DNA of 64,000 nucleotides, taken from the NCBI GenBank assembly GCA_026874595.1, contig CM049314.1, forward strand, positions 9,726,729 to 9,790,728. The letters are read 5' to 3'. Positions 51,701 to 60,720 of the stretch are shown here, one piece after another (the first letter of the stretch is position 1; every line of letters starts with the position of its first letter). The notes beneath the pieces are model-generated. The model had not been told where the DNA came from. It worked only from the letters and a program-made list of their open reading frames with translations, and did not search any database. This DNA comes from Sipunculus nudus (Eukaryota; Annelida; Sipuncula; Golfingiida; Sipunculidae). The translations under genes and the position numbers were made by a program.

Positions 51701-54178
51701 TCATGATGATCAATGCATTAGTTGTTAAGATACTTGAGCTTTTGTATCAAATTTTCCATTATTCTGGGGGGTACTTCGGAACCCCATAGCTCGAAGAATA
51801 TAGGTCACAGTGACCTAATTTCAGGTTTACAAGGAGAATTTCCATAGACCTCCCAGGATGTCAAGTAAGAAGATTCCAGTTCTAGCAGTTACGATTTGTG
51901 CCCTGTTAACGGACAGACGGACAAAAGGTGATCCCTATAGCTCAGATGACTTACAGTCAGCTGAGCTAAAAATGGTGGCGCCACCTGCAACCATGTTTGC
52001 ACAGTGTCCATCTGTTTGTCTGCCTTGGGTTTAAATCACTCATATCTCTGCAGTGATTTGACTAATTCACCTGAAATTCGGCATGCGTATTCATCCTGGA
52101 TAGCTTTTCTGATTTTATGACAGGTGGCGCCACCTACATTCACATTTATGCTGCAGACATCCAAGTTCATATCTCGGGAACCATTTGACCGATTGGGCCA
52201 AAATTTTGCATGTGTATAGATTTCACATAGCTCTTGATCATACGCAAAACTGATGGCGCCACCTGCAGCCATTTTTGCACAGCTCCCGTCTGTTTGTCTG
52301 CCATGGGATAAAATCACTCATATCTCGGCAGTGGTTTGACATATCCGCCTAAAATTTTGCAGGTTAATACATCCCCGACAGCTCTCTTGATTTTATGACA
52401 GGTGGCGCCACCTGCATTCTAGTTTATGCAGCAGACATCCAAGCTCATATCTCGGGAACCGTTTGACCGATTGGGCCAAAGTTTTGCATGTGTATAGTTC
52501 TCACATAGCTCTTTATCATACGCAAAACTGGTGGCGCCACCTGCAGCCATTTTTGCACAGCTCCTGTCTGTTTGTCTGCCATGGGATAAAATCACTCATA
52601 TCTCGGCAGTGGTTTGACATATCTGCCTAAAATTTTGCAGGTTAATACATCCCCGACAGCTCTCTTGATTTTATGACAGGTGGCGCCACCTGCATTCTAG
52701 TTTATGCAGCAGACATCCAAGCTCATATCTTGGGGACTGTTTGACCGATAGGGCCAAGGTTTTGCATGTGTATAGTTCTCACATAGCTCTTTATCATACG
52801 CAAAACTGGTGGCGCCACTACAACCATTTTTGCAAAGCGTCCATCTGTTTGTCTGCCACGGGCTAAAATCACTCATATACATGTAGTGGTTTGACTTATC
52901 TGCCTTAAATTTTGCATATGTATACAACTTGGACGGCTTTCTGGATTTTGTGGTAGGTGGCGCAACCTACATACACAATTTGGCTGCAGACATCCATGCT
53001 AATATGCAACACTTCACTCTATTTCCCCTTGCCACTCAATCCATGCCTCACTTCACCCGTTCCACTCTATTTTAGAGTGGATACACGTAGTCGCTTGTCG
53101 ACTACCCGTATTTTAGTTATTTTATGAAAACACAGAAAATATATACAACATAGAATCTTGTGAACCTGTTGTGCTTTGATGGTTACAGAGTATATTATAT
53201 ACAGTCGAACCTCTCTTAGTGGGCACCTCCATAAAGTGGGCCCCTCTATAAAGTGGGCACTTTTGGGCAGTCCCATGTTTTCTTCTCTTAATTATGTTTA
53301 GCTAATGTGGGCACCTCAATATTCTGTAAAGTGGGCACTTTTCCCCAGCTTATGTGGGCACTTCATCAATTTCCCCAATTGAAGTATCTTGCTATTTAAA
53401 CTTTTCTGAATTTTATTTATTATGAATTATTAGCCATCATAGCTACTGTTGATTATTACATATTTATATTTCAACTGTTTATGATAATGATCAAACATGA
53501 GCAAAGGTCAGATGTGTATTACTGTCTAATAGCATAATCATTATAACAGTCTTCTTGACGTAAGGTTAGGCATGGGAGACATTCATACTGATTAGACTTC
53601 TTATTGTGCCTGTACATGCTACGGTCAGACCTCAGCCCAGACTGGTTGCTTTGATGATTGTTTACAGCCAGCAGTGAATGCACCATTCACGAGCCATTCA
53701 TATTGGACTGATAAGCATTTACTTTGATCTAACAGTCACTGGACTTTCTTATTTCCGCAAAGCAAAGAAATTGTTATAGTTGATACCATGAGTGGACGCC
53801 CAGCTCATTTACCCAGGTACTTCCCACTCTTAGATGAGGTAACAGTAAAGGTGCCCGGCTCAGAGCAATGCTTACTAAATAGCAGTTGCACTTAATGATC
53901 AACACCATATATTGATCATTCACATGCATTCTGTGTGTACTCACTTTTACTGTCCACTTATGTTCACCCCATATTAAGGGTATTTGCATAGACCTAAATG
54001 TGTACCTGTTCAAAGATCCTGACAGTGGCTTGTCTTGGAGAATGTTTGTAGAAGAGTATGGTATATCTAAGGAGGCATTGGTTAACTTATCAAAATATTA
54101 GCAGATTTAAATGATAGGATCAATGCTTGTAGGTTATGTCCATGATGGCATCGATATATATTATAACACACACGTACA

Positions 54179-54253
<75 letters not shown>

Positions 54254-56040
54254 ATATAATCTATATAATATGTATATATATATATTTATATATATACAAT
54301 TATTAATTTTTACTTGTAAACCTTTATGTTTAAAAACAGGAAGAAATTACATTAATTTAATAAAGTTCTCCTAAAACAGGCGTAACCAGAGTAATATTTT
54401 AATGTAGGTGGCAGCACTGAAACTGGTAGGTATTACCTCCATATAGTGGGCAACTCTATAAAGTGGGCAGTTTGGCCAAGTCCAAAGGGTGCCCACATTA
54501 TAGAGGTTCGACTGTAGTTAATATAAGTAAATCAAAGAAAATTACCTTCATGAGAGAATTCACACTTAAAACACCACACTGCTGTGTATGAAATAAGACA
54601 GCTCAGTAATCCTTTCAAAATATTTCTCTCATACAGTTGTTTACCAAGTTCTTAATTTTTAGAACCTGTTGACCCTCATAATTAACTTAATTTAAATCCA
54701 ATTAATTACTGAGTCCACAGTTCCATTAATTAATTACCTGTCATTAAGAGTTAAGACATAAAAGTGAATCTCTGAGGTTTAATCAGATTTCACCATCGAG
54801 GCTCCCGCCAGGTTTGAACTGGGAATCATCAGCTCAAAAAGTCTAAAACACTTGGCTATGTCCTAGGCAAGAATTATAATTAATAAACACCAGCCATTAT
54901 TGCTGTTATATCATTCCTCTAAAATTGTTAACTCACCTTTGGGTGATCCATCCTCTCCGAGGTTGTGAGGGCTGACCTCTTTAGCCTCCAGTGGGAGTGG
55001 GGGTTTGCCTTTTGCCATGTTGAACTGGAGGGGCATGTTATTCTGTGCAGGGTCAATTGGCACTGGGCCTGCCATAGGCGGAGGCCCCATAGCTGTAGAA
55101 AACACAATGCATCATGGAGCATTAATGCTGCATTATGATCTATGTTATCATTATCATGGTTTGGAGGCGTGATACATTCCTGCAGTTGTAAAAACACAAA
55201 GAACATTACAATTATGTTATCATTATCAAAGTTGGGATGGCTGACTATCTTCATGCACACTGGTAGGCATTCAAGTTAAAAGCTTAATAAAGGGAAAGAT
55301 AGCATCTTAGCTGCATTGTGGACTTGCCAAAGCGGTGCCCAGACAACTCCCTCTGCAACACTAAAGTATATATGTAAGGACTGTTTCAAAAAGTTGAGCT
55401 TGTCGTAAAGAGAAATACAGTAAGGAAGAGTCTAATAGCTTATTTGCTATTTTTCTGTTGATGCCAATTCAACCACAGTACAAAGAGAGCCGAGCATGGT
55501 AACGCATTTTCCAACCACCCTGCCCCAAGGGCCAGATGAGAAAACAAACTAGCCAGCAAAGCCACAGCAAACAGAGCCACCTGGTGACAATCTCATGAAC
55601 ACCATTTTGGTGTTGTCTAGAACTCTTTCTACATATTATACAAGAGCAAATTTCATTTTCATCATCAGTTTGTAGGCACACAAATAAGTAGTAGAAATAA
55701 TACAAGTTTCTGATCACCGGCAAGGCAACCCGCATGCACAGGGCCCTGTGCTGGAACCCATTTACAGGGTTTACTGTACATACTAATGGAACAACTATTA
55801 ATCTTTTGGTTTCTGTCTTTTCCCGGCCCAAAGCATCGCCCTGTTAAGGACTAAAGTACAGAGGACATTTTTATTATATTGTTTTGAAACGACAAAGATG
55901 ACCAGCATGTTCACTATCAATTAACATGGAAGTGATTTACAGTGACAGACAGAAGTGGCCAATTAAAATAAAACAATTGTAAATCTCTAATTCCATATTA
56001 AGTTAAGCTAATACTTGATACTTCAGAGTTAATTTTTAAC

Positions 56041-56083
<43 letters not shown>

Positions 56084-56108
56084 TGATATATATATATATA
56101 TATACTGA

Positions 56109-56142
<34 letters not shown>

Positions 56143-59100
56143 CATATACATATATACATATATATCATTATTAATAAATTGGTTTTTTTTCCCCAACCAC
56201 ATTAGGTTTTCTTCTCAAACACTCTCAATTACCAGTCACCATTATGTCTAAAGGAAATGCATTAACTGCTAATCAAATGTATGTATTAACTTTAAAGGTC
56301 TGTTGTGTAAATTTTAAGCCAACATGGTGGTCTTTCTTGGTCGTTTTAGAACAATATAATAAAATCGTCCTCTGCCACCTTCATAGGGTGATGATTTAGA
56401 CCAGAGAAAGAGAAACGGAAAGATTAATAGTTGTTTGATTACTTTGTACACTCTTTACACCTCCCAAATGGGTCCTCAGGTGTATTCTGAGATCTCTCGT
56501 AAAATCCAGGTTTCATGGAGTGCCCTGTGTGTAGGGATTCTCTTCCTGAACCTGTGTTATGTGTGGCTCCATGCACTCTTTGCTAGCATCTCATTTGCTG
56601 GCAAAAAAGTGGCATCAGACATATGGCTACGAAAAAAATGTCTTTATGCCATAATATAAGATGAAGTGAGGTACCATTTTACAATGGTGGCGACACCAGC
56701 ATTAAGATCAAATAGGAATGCCTGGCGTCTAAATCTGGTGATTACATGTTAATATTTTCTATTCTGTCTTCAAGTTAGAAGTTATGTGATACATATATTG
56801 CTGGTACTTGCCTTATTTTCAGGGTTGGGCCGGTAACACTCCTTATTACCCGGGCAGGCAATAAGCCTTAAAACCCACATGCAGGTTTAAATGGGCAATA
56901 TGATTTGGGCTTTTTCTAGAAGCATTCTTTTCAATCTCAGAATCGCTGTATAAAATGCATATAATCAAATAAAGAGGAAAAACTACAGTGATTGTCAGTG
57001 CCCAGATGATGCCATTCCTTCTGCAGCAAAGTCCCAGTGAGGTGTCACTGTGGCTTCACCTGTGTGGTATCCTATACATGTACTGCCAATCAGCTGACAC
57101 TTTGCAGCCATTAACCATCTTGTGTCAACCAGTTAGCTAGTTTGTGTACACACCCAATAAGTAATCCATCCACTTGCAATCTTTCATTGATAAAAAGGAA
57201 ATTATTTTAAAATCATCAAATAATACAAATGATAGATTTGAATAGAAATATGATTAAAATAATGGGAGTTACAAAATATGGTAGGTTTATACTCCATTTT
57301 AAAGACTCCTGATTTTTTTAATTATCATTATAACTGCTCTATATCACCAATATCAGTTATATATTATATATATATAGTTATATATATTTTAAAGCAAAGA
57401 AGCATAGTGATCACAGTATTTCCAAAGCTGGTACAAGAAATTATGAGTTCCGTCAGTTGCCATTTGAGACTATATTGCCCATAAAACCCGTAAAACCCTG
57501 GTTTACCCAGGTTAACCCAGTAAAACCCACTGGACTGGGTTTTATGCTTAAAACATGGGTTTTGCCCAACACTGCTTATTTTTCTCTAGCTTCGCCCTAT
57601 TTAGTATATTGAATCATAATGAAGCAGCTATTGTAAAGTCTCTCCAAAGTTGGAACAAGGTGACAGTGTTATATGATCTAGTATTAATATTATTTTAACG
57701 GGGTGCTTCGTGTGACCCCCCATAACATCTGGTGTAACATGTGCGATTAACCCAGAACTTTCCTGCCTGGATTATTTGGCTTTGTGCGGCCCTTGCTGGA
57801 GCCTATGGTGTCAAGTGACTTCCCAATACTAAGTCCACCGTGTAATCACTAACAGATTTGTTTAGCGTGAATTAAGCACCAACACCATTTTTTCTATTTT
57901 TTAATTATGAAACCTTTGTTTGTTCTTACGCGTTTGTTTAGCGTGTTTTGTTTTTGCAACCAGACTACTGTTAATTAAGCACCTACACCATTAAGTCGTG
58001 TCAATCTACATCAGAGTTTTATGGCGTCTTTGATGAAAACTTTGTTCAGTTGCAATGAAAGAATACGTGTGAAAGTGCTGCACCATATACCACTCACGAG
58101 GTGACTTTGGTTAGCATTTTCTTTCCATCTATCACGTTACATGATAAGTAGGTGAGAACTACGCCCGCCTGCAAAGCCCTGGCTTCGTACGACCATGTGC
58201 GACTACGCTTCGCCAATACAGGTCGCACGAAGCAACCATTCAAGCATACTAGGTCATGTGAGGGGATTGCAGGAAGGGGCCCTCTTCATGCGACCCCCTA
58301 GACCCAGTTGTGGCTTAGTCTCTCCAACAGACGCCAGGTGTCGCTACCGCTCTGCACCAGTAAGTCTGTTATTGGATGCCATTTTTTTTTCAAGAATCTT
58401 GAAAAACGGAAGTGCTGTTGGGCATGCGCAAGGAAACCCCCCTAGCATCTGGAGGTGAATCAAGAACGGATGTCCCCCTTGCATAGACCCGGCAGACCCT
58501 AATAAAGAAAAGTAAACAATCTTGTTTGGTTGTGTGGCAAAAATATTCCACTTTTGCTTGTCTATTGCAAGGGAGGGATAGTAGGGGGATTCCTTGCGCA
58601 TGCCGAACAACACTTCCGTTCCTAAGAAAAATGGCGTCCAATAACAGACGTACTGGTGCAGAGCGGTGGTGGGACCTGGCGTCTGTTGGAGAGACTAAGA
58701 TGTGGCTCTGTTGTTAACACAGAGCCCTAGGTCCCTGCCTTCATTTATCTAGCCGACGGGAGTAGGCTACACCTGATGTTGGGTGCCTATTCCAGTGCCC
58801 CTGTCCCATTGTTTCATGCAGTACATGCATGTGTTACATCATCACTGGTGCTTGGTGTGAGTGTCCTGTAACTCGGACCACTGGATACACAGGACCACTG
58901 CCTACAGGCAGCGTTGTTACAAGGTAACACACTGGATTGTTTGAGCTGGCCAGGCGCATGTATTACATTTCAGCTGGGTTAATATGTTAAGAGTAATAAA
59001 GTTGGAGATTTTAAGTAATTTAAACGTGTATTTGAAAGTATTATTGCATATAAAAACTCCACAAATTCTCCATCTCTCCGCGGATTCTCCGCGTTTTAGA

Positions 59101-59473
59101 TAGACCCGCGTATACGGACGGACGCAATGGTGATTAATGTAATGAAGTAAGAGGCAGTTGAAAGTGAGTGACGAAATTAAGACAGAAGAAGATTGTTATT
59201 AAAATGTTTTCTGTTCATACAAGTGTCGTGCATCATAGAGATGCGTGAGTTATTGTACATTCATGCCGCCTTGGTTAAATAAGACTACGACTATGAGTAC
59301 GAGTACTGGGTTCTCGATGGTCAACATCGACGGCGGCATCGTGTTATCCAGGGCCAATAACACACATCATGTGTTGAGATTTTTGCTTAGTTTTACGCTC
59401 AATAGTAAACTAGCATGTTGATGCTTTCATAAAATCTACCTTGGCCTGGCATAAACTGAAATGGGGCCGCCAT
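32235..59473 (-). CDS. ENOX: Ecto-NOX disulfide-thiol exchanger (ENOX1/2 orthologue), 13 coding exons, complete
   Basis: ENOX proteins are copper-associated cell-surface enzymes reported to oxidise hydroquinones or NADH and to interchange protein thiols and disulfides with an oscillating rhythm. Coding exons, in transcription order: 59473-59440, 55092-54937, 49834-49662, 49242-49149, 48487-48281, 47718-47485, 46537-46325, 41742-41636, 37390-37270, 35826-35660, 35173-35141, 34466-34349, 32449-32235. All introns are GT-AG, all phases agree and the total is 1872 nt (623 residues plus stop; vertebrate ENOX proteins are about 610-640). Domains: Met/Pro-rich residues 1-150; RRM about 166-246 (RTIFVGGLP as RNP2, KKNFSHLRF as RNP1, ending [13 protein letters not shown]); helical ENOX core 247-400 ([34 protein letters not shown]); acidic DLSDSEDSE; coiled coil about 450-510; C-terminal domain with HVHPFG (560-565) and [10 protein letters not shown] (604-613). 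No signal peptide is visible, as in vertebrate ENOX proteins. One ENOX gene is seen, so ENOX1 versus ENOX2 cannot be assigned. Confidence 0.96.
34349..34466 (-). CDS. ENOX: ENOX coding exon 12
   Basis: 118 nt between acceptor TTATTTATAG and donor GTAGGT. Encodes a low-complexity Ser/Thr-rich linker, then DTRLIG, which joins [13 protein letters not shown] as in vertebrate [16 protein letters not shown]. Confidence 0.93.
35141..35173 (-). CDS. ENOX: ENOX coding exon 11 (33-nt microexon)
   Basis: 33 nt, phase 0 on both sides, between acceptor CTCTTACAG and donor GTAGGT, encoding [11 protein letters not shown]. Skipping it would keep the frame, so it may be alternative. Confidence 0.8.
35660..35826 (-). 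CDS. ENOX: ENOX coding exon 10, coiled coil
   Basis: 167 nt between acceptor ATTTTCACCAG and donor GTCAGT. Encodes heptad-rich [20 protein letters not shown] and [15 protein letters not shown], matching the vertebrate [18 protein letters not shown]. Confidence 0.94.
37270..37390 (-). CDS. ENOX: ENOX coding exon 9
   Basis: 121 nt between acceptor CCTTTTGCAG and donor GTAAGA. Encodes a charged segment with [16 protein letters not shown], aligning with the EEEMEMSDDE region of vertebrate ENOX. The EEMTE-like quinone-site motif described in human ENOX2 is not present as such. Confidence 0.92.
38000..38110. other. GC-richer islet with two 21-bp palindromic repeats in ENOX intron 8
   Basis: ACCTGATGAGCTTGCTCAGG and ACCTGACGAGCTTGCTCAGG follow each other with a 21-bp period. 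Each is itself an inverted repeat with ACCTGA/TCAGGT ends. A perfect donor-like AAAAG/GTAAGT lies next to it on the minus strand (about 38107). No open exon in phase with ENOX is evident. Confidence 0.45.
39450..40700. repeat. Tandem dispersed-repeat array in ENOX intron 8
   Basis: Three to four diverged units of about 220-275 bp. Each carries a GGTGGCGCCACC-like word (39814, 39961, 40089, 40309), then CTCCAAGATGGATGTGCATG and CACTCCTGAGATAT. Non-coding. Confidence 0.75.
41636..41742 (-). CDS. ENOX: ENOX coding exon 8
   Basis: 107 nt between acceptor TTTCTATTCAAG and donor GTAGGA. Encodes [20 protein letters not shown] and [14 protein letters not shown], strongly conserved in the family. Confidence 0.95.
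42691..42740. repeat. (TA)n microsatellite
   Basis: Pure TA run of about 50 bp in ENOX intron 7. Confidence 0.9.
44622..45914. repeat. Two tandem 680-bp dispersed repeats with 3' hairpin, ENOX intron 7
   Basis: The units start near 44622 and 45304 (TGCCATGGTCAAAGTTGGGC). The second ends in a GACGGACGG tract and the hairpin AGCTCAGATGACT / AGTCAGCTGAGCT at 45886-45914, followed by AAAAA. The same unit is found at 22445-23139. Confidence 0.75.
46325..46537 (-). CDS. ENOX: ENOX coding exon 7
   Basis: 213 nt between acceptor TTATAACAG and donor GTAAGT, phase 1 at both ends. Encodes the ENOX core helices ([37 protein letters not shown]). Confidence 0.96.
47032..47134. mobile_element. 103-bp MITE related to the element at 53202
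   Basis: Sequence CACCTCCATAAAGTGG ... CCACATCATAAAGGTTTGACTG is the two-ended miniature of the 53.2-kb element. The right terminus TTTGACTG is followed by TA. The left terminus has decayed (CACTGGAATCTCT for CAGTCGAACCTCT). Confidence 0.65.
47485..47718 (-). CDS. ENOX: ENOX coding exon 6
   Basis: 234 nt between acceptor ATAATTTCAG and donor GTACTG. It closes the RRM ([20 protein letters not shown]) and encodes the charged helix [20 protein letters not shown] and [15 protein letters not shown]. The donor departs from consensus after GTA. Confidence 0.96.
47855..47985 (+). repeat. tRNA-derived SINE-like piece
   Basis: An A-box-like GCAAAGTGGTTGGAACACTG and a B-box-like GGGTTTGAATCCT are spaced as in a tRNA head, followed by a short tail with an A run. 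It is degraded and lies in ENOX intron 5, so it is not called a functional tRNA. Confidence 0.5.
48281..48487 (-). CDS. ENOX: ENOX coding exon 5, RRM
   Basis: 207 nt between acceptor TCTTTGTCCAG and donor GTAAGT. Carries most of the RNA-recognition-motif fold: [49 protein letters not shown]. Very close to vertebrate ENOX. Confidence 0.96.
49149..49242 (-). CDS. ENOX: ENOX coding exon 4
   Basis: 94 nt between acceptor TTGTTTTAG and donor GTAAGT. Encodes [16 protein letters not shown] and the linker [12 protein letters not shown] before the RRM. Confidence 0.92.
49662..49834 (-). CDS. ENOX: ENOX coding exon 3, methionine-rich
   Basis: 173 nt between acceptor TTTCCACAG and donor GTGAGT. After [13 protein letters not shown] it encodes about 40 residues with 13 methionines in MxxM and MM patterns, ending GPMGYAP in phase 0. 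Confidence 0.92.
50253..51967. repeat. Composite dispersed repeat with about 340-bp monomers, ENOX intron 2
   Basis: Same family as 5271-6794. The left edge is GTGACCCAGGGGTCATGACG + CTCAGCTGA. There are five monomers with GGGTAACAGAGACCTAATTT and GGTGGCGCCACCA, and two copies of the right-edge hairpin (50919-50947 and 51939-51967). The sites that are long poly-G in the 5-11 kb copies are GGGGGG here. Confidence 0.8.
51974..52967. repeat. 278-bp tandem array with GGTGGCGCCACC at every half unit
   Basis: Eight palindrome sites at 51974, 52123, 52252, 52401, 52530, 52679, 52808 and 52956 give alternating spacings of about 149 and 129 bp. Each pair of intervals is one 278-bp unit with CATATCTCGG and TTTGACC in both halves, suggesting an older half-unit duplication. 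It abuts the hairpin end of the previous repeat. Confidence 0.85.
53202..54514. mobile_element. Degenerate 1.3-kb DNA transposon with CAGTCGAACCTC termini and TA target duplication
   Basis: The left terminus CAGTCGAACCTCTCTTAGTG and right terminus (reverse complement) CAGTCGAACCTCTATAATGT are both flanked by TA. TA targets and CAG-type ends fit the Tc1-mariner/pogo (Tigger-like) group. Subterminal CTCCATAAAGTGGGC words occur at both ends. The interior has no intact transposase and carries a large TA array. Confidence 0.75.
54180..54249. repeat. (TA)n microsatellite
   Basis: About 70 bp of TA inside the 53.2-kb element. Confidence 0.92.
54790..54880 (-). repeat. tRNA-derived SINE-like head
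   Basis: On the minus strand, TAGCCAAGTGTTTTAGAC (A box) and CCAGTTCAAACCTGG (B box with its stem) are arranged as in a tRNA. The anticodon arm is not intact. Lies in ENOX intron 2. Confidence 0.55.
54937..55092 (-). CDS. ENOX: ENOX coding exon 2
   Basis: 156 nt between acceptor TTTTCTACAG and donor GTGAGT, phase 1 at both ends. Encodes a Pro-rich stretch ([18 protein letters not shown]) and an acidic end (NLGEDGSPK). Confidence 0.9.
56043..56164. repeat. Interrupted (TA)n microsatellite
   Basis: TA blocks separated by CTGA and CA interruptions in ENOX intron 1. Confidence 0.9.
56820..57574. mobile_element. hAT-type non-autonomous element with 8-bp target duplication
   Basis: The element is 755 bp with termini CAGGGTTGGGCC and, reverse complemented, CAGTGTTGGGCA. 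It is flanked by perfect 8-bp direct repeats CTTATTTT at 56812-56819 and 57575-57582, the hallmark of hAT insertions. AAAACCC/GGGTTTT words cluster near the ends. No transposase. Lies in ENOX intron 1. Confidence 0.82.
58311..58442 (+). repeat. Foldback left arm
   Basis: An arm of about 130 bp, reverse-complementary to 58584-58705. It includes TCTCTCCAACAGACGCCAGG, CGCTCTGCACCAGTA, GTCTGTTATTGGA, ACGGAAGTG and GGCATGCGCAAGGAA. Confidence 0.85.
58584..58705 (-). repeat. Foldback right arm
   Basis: Pairs with the left arm at nearly 90 percent by eye, with a spacer of about 140 bp. Carries TTGCGCATGCC, CACTTCCGTT and AAAATGGCGTCC on the plus strand: NRF1-, ETS- and YY1-like words. Confidence 0.85.
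59440..59473 (-). CDS. ENOX: ENOX coding exon 1 (start codon)
   Basis: The ATG at 59473-59471 sits in a strong start context, GCCATGG. It encodes [11 protein letters not shown] and one further base, then donor GTAGAT. Phase 1, so the split codon with exon 2 reads GCT (Ala). This start was chosen because the phase fits exon 2 and because residues continue in the same Met/Pro-rich style. Confidence 0.85.
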
Positions 59474-60160
59474 GGCTTCTTACATCCACAGGAAAATAAA
59501 GTAGATGCAGTCCAAATGGCTTGCTGCTCCTGTGTGAATTTACTCGAGGTGTGGCTTCAAGTTTAGTTTCGAATTACTATTTACTATCTATATTAACGTA
59601 GATTGTGTTGCAATATTATAAACATAGGTAAATGTCGATTTTACACTTATTTGTTTTTAATATCATTTAATCGATAGTAATTAATATACGAAACGAATGC
59701 TAAAAGCCAGTTACAATTTAGACTGGTACCACTGCCTATTTAGACTGGTACCCCTGTGGTCGGTTTTTTTTCCCCGAGCACTACCGAGCGTACCGAGCGC
59801 TTCCTCGGATTTTGCTCTGGGCATTCCTCTGACCCGCGTGGGCACAGGCATTTGACGTGTTATTCAACCAGCTGGTTAAATAAGCAAATAAACTAGTATG
59901 AAAGCTACCTCTGTATACTATAAGTATAAGTAAAAAAAAAAGACCGACAGTGGTCTATAAATAAAATAGACAAGACTGCCGAAGTCCGCCAAAATGCATG
60001 GGAGGCAGGCCAATAAAGGATAATGTATAAAAATATTAAGATCGATTCATTTATAAAATTGTAATTTCTAATCAATTATCACAATTATCATACTATGACG
60101 ATATCAGTAATATATCCTGAAGGGAAATTATATTAAGAATAACTAATTATGCCTTCCCTC
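59474..60160. other. Presumed ENOX 5' UTR and promoter side
   Basis: Upstream of the ENOX ATG for the minus strand. No TATA box is convincing. A locally GC-richer block with TACCGAGCG repeats lies at 59770-59850. No other gene seen. Confidence 0.35.
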
Positions 60161-60720
60161 CCATGGGGAGACATATAGTGTTTGGTCTGTTGTCGTCGTC
60201 GTCGGTGTGGTCGTCTGAGTAGTCTGAGTCATATCTTGTGAACGTGATAACTAAAGAAAGAATTTTTCATTAAATTTTAAATTTAAATTTTTTCTACCAA
60301 AATCTCGGAGGAGTTCAAAATCCGGTGACCTTGACCCTTCGTCATCAAGGTCAAGTAGTCCGAAACAGAATTTATTGATGAACCCCATAACCTTTGAAGT
60401 ATTGCACATTTTCCTTCAATTTTGAAACACTATTGTTTGAAGCGAGTTTCTTGAGGAGCTTGATAACTGGTGACCTTAACCTGGATCTTCCTGGTTAAAT
60501 CAACCAGAATAAAATCTCAGATCAGTTCATAACTTGGTTACCTTAATCATCATCATACAAGGTCAAATCTTTAGACATCCGGGATTTAGGTTAGCACAAA
60601 ACTTTTGATGGGGTCCATTTTTTACTCAAATTTGGGAGAGTGAGGCCCGTAGTGAGGGGAGATGTAGATGTAGATTTTTTTTGTGTCACAAAAACCAGGC
60701 CCTCTAGGTAATTAGATAAT
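60160..60720. repeat. Probable dispersed repeat with GTCGTCGTCGTC tract and GGTGACCTTGAC words
   Basis: The stretch begins at a GGGGAGACATATAGTGTTTG-type head, has a trinucleotide run, then paired GGTGACCTTGACC and GTCATCAAGGTCAAG blocks that are partly inverted. Only one copy is in this window, so this is by style only. Confidence 0.35.

Noticed and set aside
53774-54061. Possible transposase remnant in the 53.2-kb element
   Set aside because: A helix-turn-helix-like phrase near 54040 is too short and is broken by stops; not enough to call.
55469-55831. 120-codon minus-strand frame in ENOX intron 1
   Set aside because: No family resemblance; hydrophobic and Cys/Trp content looks like chance; lies within an intron without splice support.
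58195-58641. Frames on both strands over the foldback (sharing DAIF..NGS..HAQG)
   Set aside because: The similarity is simply the two inverted arms translated; no conserved protein.
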